Positions 1-5,586 of a stretch of 9,208 nucleotides of DNA are shown one piece after another. The DNA is from Acidobacteriota bacterium (GTDB taxonomy: Bacteria > Acidobacteriota > Terriglobia > Terriglobales > Acidobacteriaceae), in contig QHVR01000592.1 in NCBI GenBank assembly GCA_003223595.1, positions 1 through 9,208 of the forward strand, in the 5' to 3' direction. How positions within the stretch are numbered: position 1 is the first letter of the stretch; the number at the start of each line of letters is the position of its first letter. The translations under genes were made by a program, and so were the position numbers. The notes below the pieces were generated by a model, which did not search any database, was not told where the DNA came from, and saw nothing but the letters and a program-made list of their open reading frames with translations.

Positions 1-521
1 TGAGTGACTGCAAAGTAAGGCTCCGCAGTGACAATCAGGCCGAAAGCTTGCAGGTCCGTCGTAACGGACAGTTTGTCCCTGCCATTTCCATTGGGCAGGA
101 CTTCGCCCAGGTTCACGGCTCGTCCCTCAGGCGTCACCGCCCACAAGACGTAGGTGAGGTACTGCGGACCGATTGCTGAAGTCGGGCCCAGATGATCGAG
201 GTCGGCATCAATAGCCAGGCGTCCAGCTTTGCCATCGATCTTGGCATGTCCCGTGATCGATGGCATCAACTCAGTTCCCTTGAAGTCGACCGAGGTAGAA
301 CCGCCTCGATTGCGGTAATTCACTGCCCGGGCGGTGCGGGCATACACGTTCACCCGGAACACGGGAGTTTGCGAATTCTGCTGGTTGGCAAGGTTCTGCT
401 GGCTTTGCTGCTCAGCCGGGTTACCCGGCGCAGGATAAAGCGGAGGCGCCTGATCCTGTTGGGCTAAGGCGAGGGCGGGGGACAAAACTGCAACTGCTAA
501 CGATAACGGCATGAACTTCAT
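1..521 (-). CDS. Secreted protein, N-terminal part (runs off left edge); possible OmpA-family envelope protein
   Basis: Reading the minus strand from an ATG at 521-519 gives 173 complete codons with no stop before the left edge, so the C-terminus is missing. Residues 1-20 form a signal peptide (short Lys-containing start, hydrophobic core, ALALA before QQ), so export is likely. Residues 21-52 are a Gln/Pro/Asn-rich linker. Residues 54-173 look like a beta-rich domain, with FRVNVYARTARAVNYRNRGG, a central YLTYVLWAVTPEGRAVNLGE and a terminal LQAFGLIVTAEPYFAVT. I recall this pattern from acidobacterial secreted proteins, some of which carry a C-terminal OmpA domain. That domain would lie outside the window, so the family call is tentative. 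A GAGG lies 7 nt upstream of the ATG. A second in-frame ATG at codon 4 would only shorten the signal peptide. The gene is transcribed away from mraZ. Confidence 0.75.
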   Translation of the reverse strand, partial: MKFMPLSLAVAVLSPALALAQQDQAPPLYPAPGNPAEQQSQQNLANQQNSQTPVFRVNVYARTARAVNYRNRGGSTSVDFKGTELMPSITGHAKIDGKAGRLAIDADLDHLGPTSAIGPQYLTYVLWAVTPEGRAVNLGEVLPNGNGRDKLSVTTDLQAFGLIVTAEPYFAVT

Positions 522-541
522 GGCAGGGCCTCGAGATCTCC

Positions 542-607
542 AACGTAAACGTTCGTCAGCGTTTGGATGAGGCCTGGCACAATGAGGATGGCGGGTGTTT
601 CGAAACA
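542..607. promoter_or_regulatory. Pair of perfect palindromes upstream of the divergent secreted-protein gene
   Basis: Two perfect inverted repeats lie just upstream of the minus-strand start codon. AACGT-AA-ACGTT is at 542-553, and the uninterrupted 12-bp palindrome TGTTTCGAAACA is at 596-607. A third short one, GGCCA-G-TGGCC, is at 640-650. Their symmetry and position suit operator sites for a dimeric regulator of the minus-strand gene, but no regulator is identified. Palindromes of this size can also arise by chance. Confidence 0.3.
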
Positions 608-796
608 GGTACTGTCCCGAATTTCCACAAGAAAATGCAGGCCAGTGGCCGAGATCAAGAAAAATCGTAGCGAAAAAATGGCGAAAGAATAAAGTTCGTT
701 AACGCAATTGCTTGTGGTCGCTGGTTCAGCAAACCACAACGCATCGTGCTTTCCCAAAGCGGTGCACTAATGGGTCGGCTACCTACAAGTTTCTGC
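608..796. other. Divergent intergenic DNA, no gene recognised
   Basis: This stretch separates the secreted-protein gene from the mraZ promoter. It has an AT-rich core around 655-710. An imperfect inverted repeat lies at 714-737: GTGGT and GCTG on the left, a 3-nt centre gtt, then CAGC and ACCAC on the right. A TACGAT that could be a minus-strand -10 box sits at 664-669, but no acceptable -35 lies 16-18 bp behind it. Open frames crossing the region on both strands lack ribosome binding sites and recognisable products. Confidence 0.4.
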
Positions 797-824
797 TTGA
801 CAATAAACGACTTACAGCTAAGAT
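797..824 (+). promoter_or_regulatory. Sigma70-type promoter of the mraZ/dcw operon
   Basis: A consensus -35 box TTGACA (797-802) is followed after 16 bp by TAAGAT (819-824), which matches 4 of 6 bases of the -10 consensus. The start of transcription would fall near 831, about 210 nt before mraZ. It is the best promoter match in the region, and the MraZ-type repeats immediately downstream strengthen the call. Confidence 0.7.
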
Positions 825-825
825 G

Positions 826-850
826 TGGGAGAAAGTGGTTGAAAGTGGCA
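826..850 (+). promoter_or_regulatory. MraZ operator: three TGG-type repeats at 10-bp spacing
   Basis: TGGGA (826-830), TGGTT (836-840) and TGGCA (846-850) are each separated by a 5-nt spacer, and both spacers read GAAAG. Characterised MraZ binding sites are TGGGN-type direct repeats with 5-nt spacers in E. coli and AAAGTGG-type repeats in mollicutes. The second and third units here also match AAAGTGG. The array begins two bases after the -10 box and covers the predicted transcription start, a position suited to autorepression by the mraZ product encoded downstream. Confidence 0.75.
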
Positions 851-1044
851 AGACCGACAGGGTTCGTGGGATTCAGGAGCTGAAATCGAGGAGCCGGTGG
901 AAATCCGACCCAGCATTACGACAAACAGCCCGAAAGATCCGAGTTTGACCGAACTTTGCGCCGTTTTTACCTCCCTCGTTGCTGTGGTAGTGGCAAGAAA
1001 GAACGCTCCCCCGAAGGGAACTGGCTTCCGCAGGGGCTTTAGTC
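851..1044 (+). other. Long 5' leader of mraZ
   Basis: If transcription starts near 831, the mRNA carries a leader of about 210 nt. It contains a second copy of the 10-mer AGTGGCAAGA (989-998; the first is at 844-853 inside the operator), with another TGG six bases before it. It also has a weak stem near 870-887 (GATTCAG, loop gag, CTGAAATC with one bulge). No known riboswitch, leader peptide or terminator is recognised. An AGGGG at 1032-1036 serves as the mraZ ribosome binding site. Confidence 0.4.
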
Positions 1045-1485
1045 ATGTTTCGCGGCAATCATCCAACCCGGGTCGACGAGAAAGGCCGTCTCAAGGTCCC
1101 GGCCGAGTTCAAGAGGGTGATCGACGAGAAGTATGGCCAGCAATTCTATATCACCAGCCTGGATGGCAAGGTTGCACAAGTGTATCCCTTCGAGGAATGG
1201 GAGCGGATCGAGCAGAAGCTTGCCGGGCTCTCCAACTTCAATCCTACGAAGAAGAAGTTTCTCGATCGAACGAACTATTACGGGCAGCAGGTCGAGATGG
1301 ATGGGCAGGGGCGCCTGTTGCTCCCCCAGTTGTTGCGGGAATCAGGACAGATCAAGGGCGAGGTAGCGGTTCTGGGCAATCTGACCTATCTAGTCGTGAG
1401 GAACCTGGAGCTGTTCAAGAGAGAGATCGAAGAAGACAAGTTCACGCCTGAGGATGAGAAGACGCTCGACGAACTGGGCATCTAG
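1045..1485 (+). CDS. mraZ: Transcriptional regulator MraZ
   Basis: MraZ is a DNA-binding protein of the SpoVT/AbrB swapped-hairpin superfamily. It forms ring-shaped oligomers, binds tandem repeats upstream of its own operon and represses division and wall genes. The 146-residue product has the usual family length and starts with the typical MFRGNHPTRVDEKGRLKVP. The two family DxxGR motifs are present: DEKGR at 11-15 and DGQGR at 86-90, each followed by a Pro-ending strand (KVP, LLP). AGGGG lies 8 nt before the ATG. The stop codon TAG shares its last base with the GTG start of rsmH. A matching operator sits upstream at 826-850, so autoregulation is likely. Nothing is missing. The charged C-terminal tail (about 128-146) is more variable in the family. 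Confidence 0.97.
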   Translation: MFRGNHPTRVDEKGRLKVPAEFKRVIDEKYGQQFYITSLDGKVAQVYPFEEWERIEQKLAGLSNFNPTKKKFLDRTNYYGQQVEMDGQGRLLLPQLLRESGQIKGEVAVLGNLTYLVVRNLELFKREIEEDKFTPEDEKTLDELGI

Positions 1486-2420
1486 TGGGCGAGGGATCAA
1501 CAGACACCCCTCAGGGGGTTGGGCATGGCGGTGGAAGGGAAGCGAGCCATGTTCCTGTTCTTTTAAAAGAAGCGATCGACTTTTTAGCCGTACGGCGTGG
1601 CGGGACCTATATCGACGCCACGGTGGGCCTTGGCGGGCACAGTTACGAAATCGCAAGACGCCTCGGCGCACCGGGACATTTGATTGGGCTCGATAAGGAC
1701 CCGGAAGCGCTGGAAATCGCGCGCAAAAAGCTGACAGAAGAGAGCCAGGATTGGCCGGAGATTACGCTCCTCCAACGTTCCTTCGCGGAGATTGCGAAGG
1801 GGCAGAAGCCGTCAACTGTGGACGGAATCCTGGCCGACATTGGAGTCAGCAGCTTGCAGTTGGACAATCCGGCGCGCGGATTCAGTTTTCAGGCGGAAGG
1901 ACCGCTGGACATGCGGATGGACCCGCAGTCAGAGCGTACCGCCGAACAAGTGGTAAACCACCTCGACGAGCGACAGCTTGCCGATGTGATTTACGAATTC
2001 GGAGAGGAAAGGAGGTCGCGGAGAATCGCCAGAGCCATTTGCCGGTCGCGGCCGATACGATCTACTGCCCATCTTGCAGAGGTCATATCAGCCGCGGCCC
2101 GGCCAATGAATCAGGCGGAGAGAAGAATTCATCCCGCGACGCGTACTTTTCAAGCTCTTCGAATCTTCGTAAACCGCGAACTGGACGATCTGAAGGCGCT
2201 GCTCGAGGCGGCGCCCGGGATTGTGAAGCCAGGAGGACGCGTGGTGGTGATCAGTTTTCATTCGCTGGAAGACCGCATCGTCAAAGATGCCTTCCGCGAA
2301 GGGAGTCAGAAGGGTTACTTCAGTGTGCTAAGCAAGAAACCAGTGACCGCAACTGAAGAGGAGAGCGATCGCAACCCGCGGGCCCGCAGCGCGAAATTGC
2401 GGGCAGCGGAAAAAGTTTAG
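1485..2420 (+). CDS. rsmH: 16S rRNA (cytosine(1402)-N(4))-methyltransferase RsmH
   Basis: RsmH (formerly MraW) uses S-adenosylmethionine to methylate N4 of C1402 in the decoding centre of 16S rRNA. The 311-residue product carries the family signatures: SHVPVLLKEA (21-30), the SAM-binding DATVGLGGHS (44-53) with GLDKDP (68-73), ADIGVSSLQLDNPARGFSF (117-135), GPLDMRM (139-145), HPATRTFQALRIFVN (216-230), ISFHSLEDR (256-264) and the C-terminal NPRARSAKLR (297-306). The start is GTG at 1485, overlapping the mraZ stop by one base (TAGTG). It is the only usable in-frame start before the conserved SHVPVLL, because ATGs at 1525 and 1549 are out of frame. No good Shine-Dalgarno precedes it, so translation probably depends on ribosomes finishing mraZ. 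The Gly-rich first 20 residues form a short extension before the conserved domain. Confidence 0.97.
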   Translation: MGEGSTDTPQGVGHGGGREASHVPVLLKEAIDFLAVRRGGTYIDATVGLGGHSYEIARRLGAPGHLIGLDKDPEALEIARKKLTEESQDWPEITLLQRSFAEIAKGQKPSTVDGILADIGVSSLQLDNPARGFSFQAEGPLDMRMDPQSERTAEQVVNHLDERQLADVIYEFGEERRSRRIARAICRSRPIRSTAHLAEVISAAARPMNQAERRIHPATRTFQALRIFVNRELDDLKALLEAAPGIVKPGGRVVVISFHSLEDRIVKDAFREGSQKGYFSVLSKKPVTATEEESDRNPRARSAKLRAAEKV

Positions 2421-2432
2421 CTCCGGAAAACC

Positions 2433-2472
2433 TGCCGGGGCACCCGGCATGGCTGTAACGGTTGTGCCGGGG
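2433..2472 (+). other. Hairpin after rsmH with a second, competing pairing partner
   Basis: TGCCGGG (2433-2439), loop GCA, CCCGGCA (2443-2449) form a perfect 7-bp stem 12 nt after the rsmH stop. The octamer TGCCGGGG (2433-2440) recurs at 2465-2472, so CCCGGCA could instead pair with the second copy across a 15-nt loop. No T-run follows either form, so this is not a standard intrinsic terminator. It may be an RNA processing or stability element, or a simple two-state fold. A role is not shown. Confidence 0.4.
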
Positions 2473-2565
2473 AAAGGTTTAGTCGAAGAGCGGACAAAGA
2501 GCCGCATTGTTAGCGGGTGGTTTCAACGGGTTCCGTGGTAGGAATCCAATTCGAGGTAGCGGGAC

Positions 2566-2721
2566 ATGTATACGGGAACATTGATCAGCGAGTTGATGAG
2601 CGCAGCGGATCGGACCAACCAGAAGTTGCAGCAGCAGCGCATGAATGAGGAACTGCACGAAATTTTCACCATGCAGATTCCAGTCGTAGACAGCGAAACG
2701 GCTTACATGGGAGCAGCATAA
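2566..2721 (+). CDS. Small hypothetical protein (51 aa) translationally coupled to ftsL
   Basis: An ATG at 2566 opens a 51-codon frame ending in TAA at 2719-2721, whose last base is the A of the ftsL ATG (TAATG). The same type of one-base overlap occurs at mraZ/rsmH. GAGG at 2553-2556 lies 9 nt before the ATG, and an in-frame TAG at 2557-2559 fixes this ATG as the first possible start. The product begins MYTGTLISELMSAADRTNQK. It has a Gln/Glu-rich, probably helical middle (about 12-36) and ends in MGAA. No signal peptide or membrane segment is evident, so it should be cytoplasmic. I do not recognise a family with certainty. Its position between rsmH and ftsL suggests either a small division-related protein or a coupling ORF that delivers ribosomes to ftsL. 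The next upstream gene ends 145 nt away, and no other frame here competes convincingly. Confidence 0.65.
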   Translation: MYTGTLISELMSAADRTNQKLQQQRMNEELHEIFTMQIPVVDSETAYMGAA

Positions 2722-3185
2722 TGGCGGCAGCAGCGGCAACATTTCAAGGTGCGGTTCCGGGAGAACGGCGTTCGTTTTGGACAGGTACGCCGGAGATCTA
2801 CTTCTCCAAGGCGATCGACAATTCTCGTCTGGTCAAGGTAGAAGATCCTCGCCGCAGCCGCGAGATGAAGCACTTCGGCTTCGCCTTGGGTTGCCTCTTC
2901 CTGCTGGTCTTCACCTATGCCTGGCAGCACTTCAAGGCAATCGAATACGGGTATCAGATCGAGTCAGCCAAACGTGAACTCGGCGGCGCCACTGAGATGA
3001 ACCGCGCGTTGCGTCTGGAAGATGCGTCGCTGCGCGACCCCGAGCGCATTGACGTGCTGGCGCGCCGCATGGGCCTGGTTCCCCCCGCGCCTGGACAAGT
3101 GGTCCACCTAGATGGCTCTGCTGGCGATTTGCAAGGTCCGGTCATGGCCAGCGCTGCCCCTGTAATGGTAGTTCCGGGTCAGTAG
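2721..3185 (+). CDS. ftsL: Cell division protein FtsL-like
   Basis: FtsL is a bitopic divisome protein that acts with FtsB/DivIC and FtsQ to activate septal peptidoglycan synthesis by FtsW-FtsI. The 154-residue product has a charged N-terminal cytoplasmic part (1-50), one membrane segment (about 52-70, FGFALGCLFLLVFTYAW), a short helical region likely to form a coiled coil (about 71-103), and the family-type DPERIDVLARRMGLVPPAPGQ at 106-126. A Pro/Ala/Val-rich tail follows. It lies between rsmH and ftsI, the standard ftsL slot. Sequence conservation in this family is weak, so the call rests on topology, the DPERI motif and position. The N-terminal cytoplasmic part is longer than in E. coli FtsL. 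The ATG overlaps the stop of the upstream small ORF by one base, which implies coupled translation. Confidence 0.87.
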   Translation: MAAAAATFQGAVPGERRSFWTGTPEIYFSKAIDNSRLVKVEDPRRSREMKHFGFALGCLFLLVFTYAWQHFKAIEYGYQIESAKRELGGATEMNRALRLEDASLRDPERIDVLARRMGLVPPAPGQVVHLDGSAGDLQGPVMASAAPVMVVPGQ

Positions 3186-3198
3186 AGATGGCATAGCT

Positions 3199-3240
3199 AC
3201 AGCCCCCCGGGCTGTCCACCGAGCGGAGCTCGGTTGTTTC
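3199..3240 (+). terminator. Tandem hairpins between ftsL and ftsI, possible weak terminator or attenuator
   Basis: Two perfect 7-bp stems with 3-nt loops stand 2 nt apart. The first is ACAGCCC, CCC, GGGCTGT (3199-3215). The second is ACCGAGC, GGA, GCTCGGT (3218-3234). The second is followed by TGTTTC, a short and interrupted T-run. Together with the stem's final T this resembles a weak intrinsic terminator that could lower ftsI expression relative to ftsL. Because ftsI continues on the same strand 56 nt later with no obvious own promoter, partial termination or mRNA processing is more plausible than a full stop. Confidence 0.4.
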
Positions 3241-3289
3241 GTGGCGGCCTGTTTGAAAGTAGGCTGTCAATGCGTCTAGAGAGTACTCC

Positions 3290-5473
3290 ATGGCAGCCAC
3301 CAGTTCTGATCTTGGCAAAAACTCTCGGCTGTATCTGCTGGGGGCGATACTCCTTCTGTGGTTCGTCGCCATCTGCGGACGTCTGGTCTACCTGCAGATC
3401 TTCAGCTACGGAAAATTCGTAAAGCAGGCGGGGCATCAGCAGCAGCGCGCGATTCCGCTTGCAGCCAAGCGGGGCATCATCTACGACCGCGCTGGCCGTG
3501 AACTCGCCATGTCGGTGATGGTGGATTCTGCTTTCGCGGTGCCTTCCGAGGTCAAAGATCTCCCCACTGCAATCTCGTTGATCACTCGAATAACCGGGGA
3601 TGACTATAACGTCGTGCTCGCGGACTGCCGCGCTCACAAGACCTTCTGCTGGGTCGCTCGCAAGGCGGACGACCAAACCATCCAGCGCATCAGTTCTCTG
3701 AGATTGCAAGGCATTCACCTGCAAAAGGAACCAAAGCGCTTTTATCCGGCGAGGGATTTGGCGGCACAGGTGCTCGGGTCCGTGGGGATGGAGGACAGTG
3801 GGCAAAGCGGCATCGAGCATGAATACGATGACCAGCTTCGCGGGCGAGCCGGAAAGATGTTTATCTCGGTTGACGCGCGTAAACGGTGGTTTTCCGATGT
3901 CGAGACCCAGCCCGATCCGGGAGACAATGTCGTCCTCACGATCGACAAGAATATCCAGTACATTGCCGAGAAGGAACTCGAACAGGCCATTCACGACACG
4001 CAATCCATTGCGGGCACTGTCATCGTGGAGAACCCGCACACTGGGGAGATTTTGGCGCTGGCGAACCGGCCTACGTTCAATCCCAACCTTCGCAAGCAGA
4101 TCACGCCTGGGGCACTCACGAACCGCGCGGTCAGTTATGTGTACGAGCCAGGATCGGCGTTCAAAGAGGTTACGCTTTCTGCTGCTCTCGAAGAGAAGGT
4201 CACGACGCCCGATGAACTGATCGACTGCCAGATGGGGTCGATCGTCTATAACCGCATGCGCATTCGCGATTCGAAGGCACATGGGGTCCTGCCGGTGTGG
4301 GGAGTGCTGGCTGAATCAAGCAACGTCGGCACCATCAAGCTTGCGCTGCGTCTGGGCGAAGAACGGTATTACAAGTACATTCGCGCCTTCGGGCTCGGAC
4401 AGCAGACGGGGATTGAATTGCCCGGCGAGACGCGTGGCATCACCAAACCTCCGAGCCGATGGTCGAAAGTCTCAATCGCAGCGATCTCGATTGGACAGGA
4501 GGTCGGTGTTTCGCCGATTCAGCTTGCGGCGGTGATGTCAACCTTTGCCAATGATGGGGTGTACGTCGCACCGCGGATAGTCGCTGGTACGTTGCCTTTG
4601 CAGGGGGGCGTGCAAACTGTCGCATTTCATCCCGCGGAAGGGCGGCGGGTGGTCTCCTCCTACACGGCCGCCGAGATGCGTTCCATGATGCAAAAGGTCG
4701 TGCTTGAAGGAACCGCGCGCAGGGCTTCTCTCGACGGTTACACGGTAGGAGGAAAGACCGGCACAGGCCAAAAAATCGATCCGGCAACTGGCGCATACTC
4801 CAAGACCAAGTACAACGCCACCTTCGCCGGTTTCGCCCCGCTGAATAACCCGCAGGTAGTCGTCGCCGTGATTCTCGACTCGCCTATAGGTCTCCATCAA
4901 GGCGGCCAGGTTTCGGCGCCAGTTTTCCGCCGTGTCACGCAACAGGTGCTTGAGTATCTGCACGTGCCTCATGATTTGCCGCTTGCGCCGGAGCGCCAAC
5001 TTCTGCTGGTGCGAGCCAAAATCAAGGACAAGGATCTGGATGACGATACCCCCGATCATCCCGGCGAACCTTTGGAAACCGCAGAAGTAAACACGGGAGC
5101 GCTCGACGCCGCGAAATCGTCAGCTGTGGCGAAGAGATCCACAGCTGTCTCGATGGTGGGCAGTGGCACTGTCGTGCAAGCGGCAGTGCGCGAGGTATTA
5201 CCGTCCTCTCCTCCCGACGATTCCGGTGATAGAAGCGCTGTTAGCGCCGAAACAAAGCTGCCCGCCAGCGGAACGGTGGTTCTGGATGTGGAGCAAGGTG
5301 GGATTGAAGTGCCGTCTTTCGTGGGAAAGACTTTTCGCAGCGCGATTGAGACTGCCCAGGATGTCGGTCTACAACTCGACGCCGTCGGTAGCGGCCTGGC
5401 GCGGCAGCAATCCCCTACCGCAGGAAGTCACGTCCCCGCCGGATCGCGCGTTACGGTGCAGTTCGGGCGATAG
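3290..5473 (+). CDS. ftsI: Division-type class B penicillin-binding protein with C-terminal PASTA domain (FtsI/PBP3-like)
   Basis: This is a septal peptidoglycan DD-transpeptidase that crosslinks stem peptides together with FtsW. The 727-residue product has a short cytoplasmic start, a membrane anchor (about 13-34) and a PBP dimerisation region beginning RGIIYDRAGRELA (61-73). The transpeptidase domain contains all three active-site motifs: S289-A-F-K292 (in YEPGSAFKEVT), S343-S-N345 and K489-T-G491. A low-complexity linker (about 577-665) leads to one PASTA domain (about 672-727, starting IEVPSFVGKTF). Ala in place of the more usual Thr after the catalytic Ser is a mild variation. ATG 3290 has AGAGAG 6 nt upstream, and in-frame stops close behind it exclude longer forms. 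A PASTA tail resembles SpoVD and PBP2x of Gram-positives and is absent from E. coli FtsI. Position after ftsL supports the division rather than the elongation role. Confidence 0.95.
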   Translation: MAATSSDLGKNSRLYLLGAILLLWFVAICGRLVYLQIFSYGKFVKQAGHQQQRAIPLAAKRGIIYDRAGRELAMSVMVDSAFAVPSEVKDLPTAISLITRITGDDYNVVLADCRAHKTFCWVARKADDQTIQRISSLRLQGIHLQKEPKRFYPARDLAAQVLGSVGMEDSGQSGIEHEYDDQLRGRAGKMFISVDARKRWFSDVETQPDPGDNVVLTIDKNIQYIAEKELEQAIHDTQSIAGTVIVENPHTGEILALANRPTFNPNLRKQITPGALTNRAVSYVYEPGSAFKEVTLSAALEEKVTTPDELIDCQMGSIVYNRMRIRDSKAHGVLPVWGVLAESSNVGTIKLALRLGEERYYKYIRAFGLGQQTGIELPGETRGITKPPSRWSKVSIAAISIGQEVGVSPIQLAAVMSTFANDGVYVAPRIVAGTLPLQGGVQTVAFHPAEGRRVVSSYTAAEMRSMMQKVVLEGTARRASLDGYTVGGKTGTGQKIDPATGAYSKTKYNATFAGFAPLNNPQVVVAVILDSPIGLHQGGQVSAPVFRRVTQQVLEYLHVPHDLPLAPERQLLLVRAKIKDKDLDDDTPDHPGEPLETAEVNTGALDAAKSSAVAKRSTAVSMVGSGTVVQAAVREVLPSSPPDDSGDRSAVSAETKLPASGTVVLDVEQGGIEVPSFVGKTFRSAIETAQDVGLQLDAVGSGLARQQSPTAGSHVPAGSRVTVQFGR

Positions 5474-5506
5474 TCTCAGGTTCTCCAATGTTGAATCCGC
5501 AGCCGT

Positions 5507-5536
5507 TTGACCCACCGAAAAACTGCGTGATACCGT
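5507..5536 (+). promoter_or_regulatory. Possible promoter of the gcv operon
   Basis: TTGACC (5507-5512) is followed after 18 bp by TACCGT (5531-5536), preceded by TG one base upstream (5528-5529) as in extended -10 promoters. The -10 itself matches only 3 of 6 bases. Transcription would start near 5543, about 45 nt before gcvT. No terminator is visible between ftsI and gcvT, so read-through from the dcw genes is also possible. Confidence 0.35.
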
Positions 5537-5586
5537 AAACAGTCACACCATCCCGGCAGCCAGCCACTGCTCGTTTGAGGTCGATC

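Noticed and set aside
620..700. Promoter for the minus-strand secreted-protein gene
   Set aside because: TACGAT at 664-669 (minus strand) is an acceptable -10, but the hexamers at 16-18 bp spacing match the -35 consensus poorly, so I do not list it as a promoter.
518..757. 79-codon minus-strand frame ending in an ATGA overlap with the secreted-protein start
   Set aside because: The junction looks like coupling, but the frame covers the AT-rich promoter region and the palindromes, has no clear ribosome binding site and gives no recognisable protein. It is most likely chance.
712..948. 78-codon plus-strand frame starting at TTG
   Set aside because: It spans the mraZ promoter and operator, has no Shine-Dalgarno, and its product is not recognisable. 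The regulatory reading explains the sequence better.
897..1451. 184-codon plus-strand frame overlapping the leader and mraZ
   Set aside because: It runs through mraZ in another frame, is Arg/Gly/Ser-rich with no recognisable domain, and has no ribosome binding site. MraZ is unmistakable in the other frame.
3197..4282. 361-codon minus-strand frame antisense to ftsI
   Set aside because: Long antisense frames are expected opposite GC-rich genes. The translation is Arg/His/Asp-rich with no motif, and ftsI has all its catalytic motifs on the other strand.
5474..5586. Glycine riboswitch upstream of gcvT
   Set aside because: Glycine riboswitches often precede gcv operons, and a CTCAGG occurs at 5475-5480. 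However, the conserved core elements and paired stems are missing, and the gap is too short for a full tandem aptamer.
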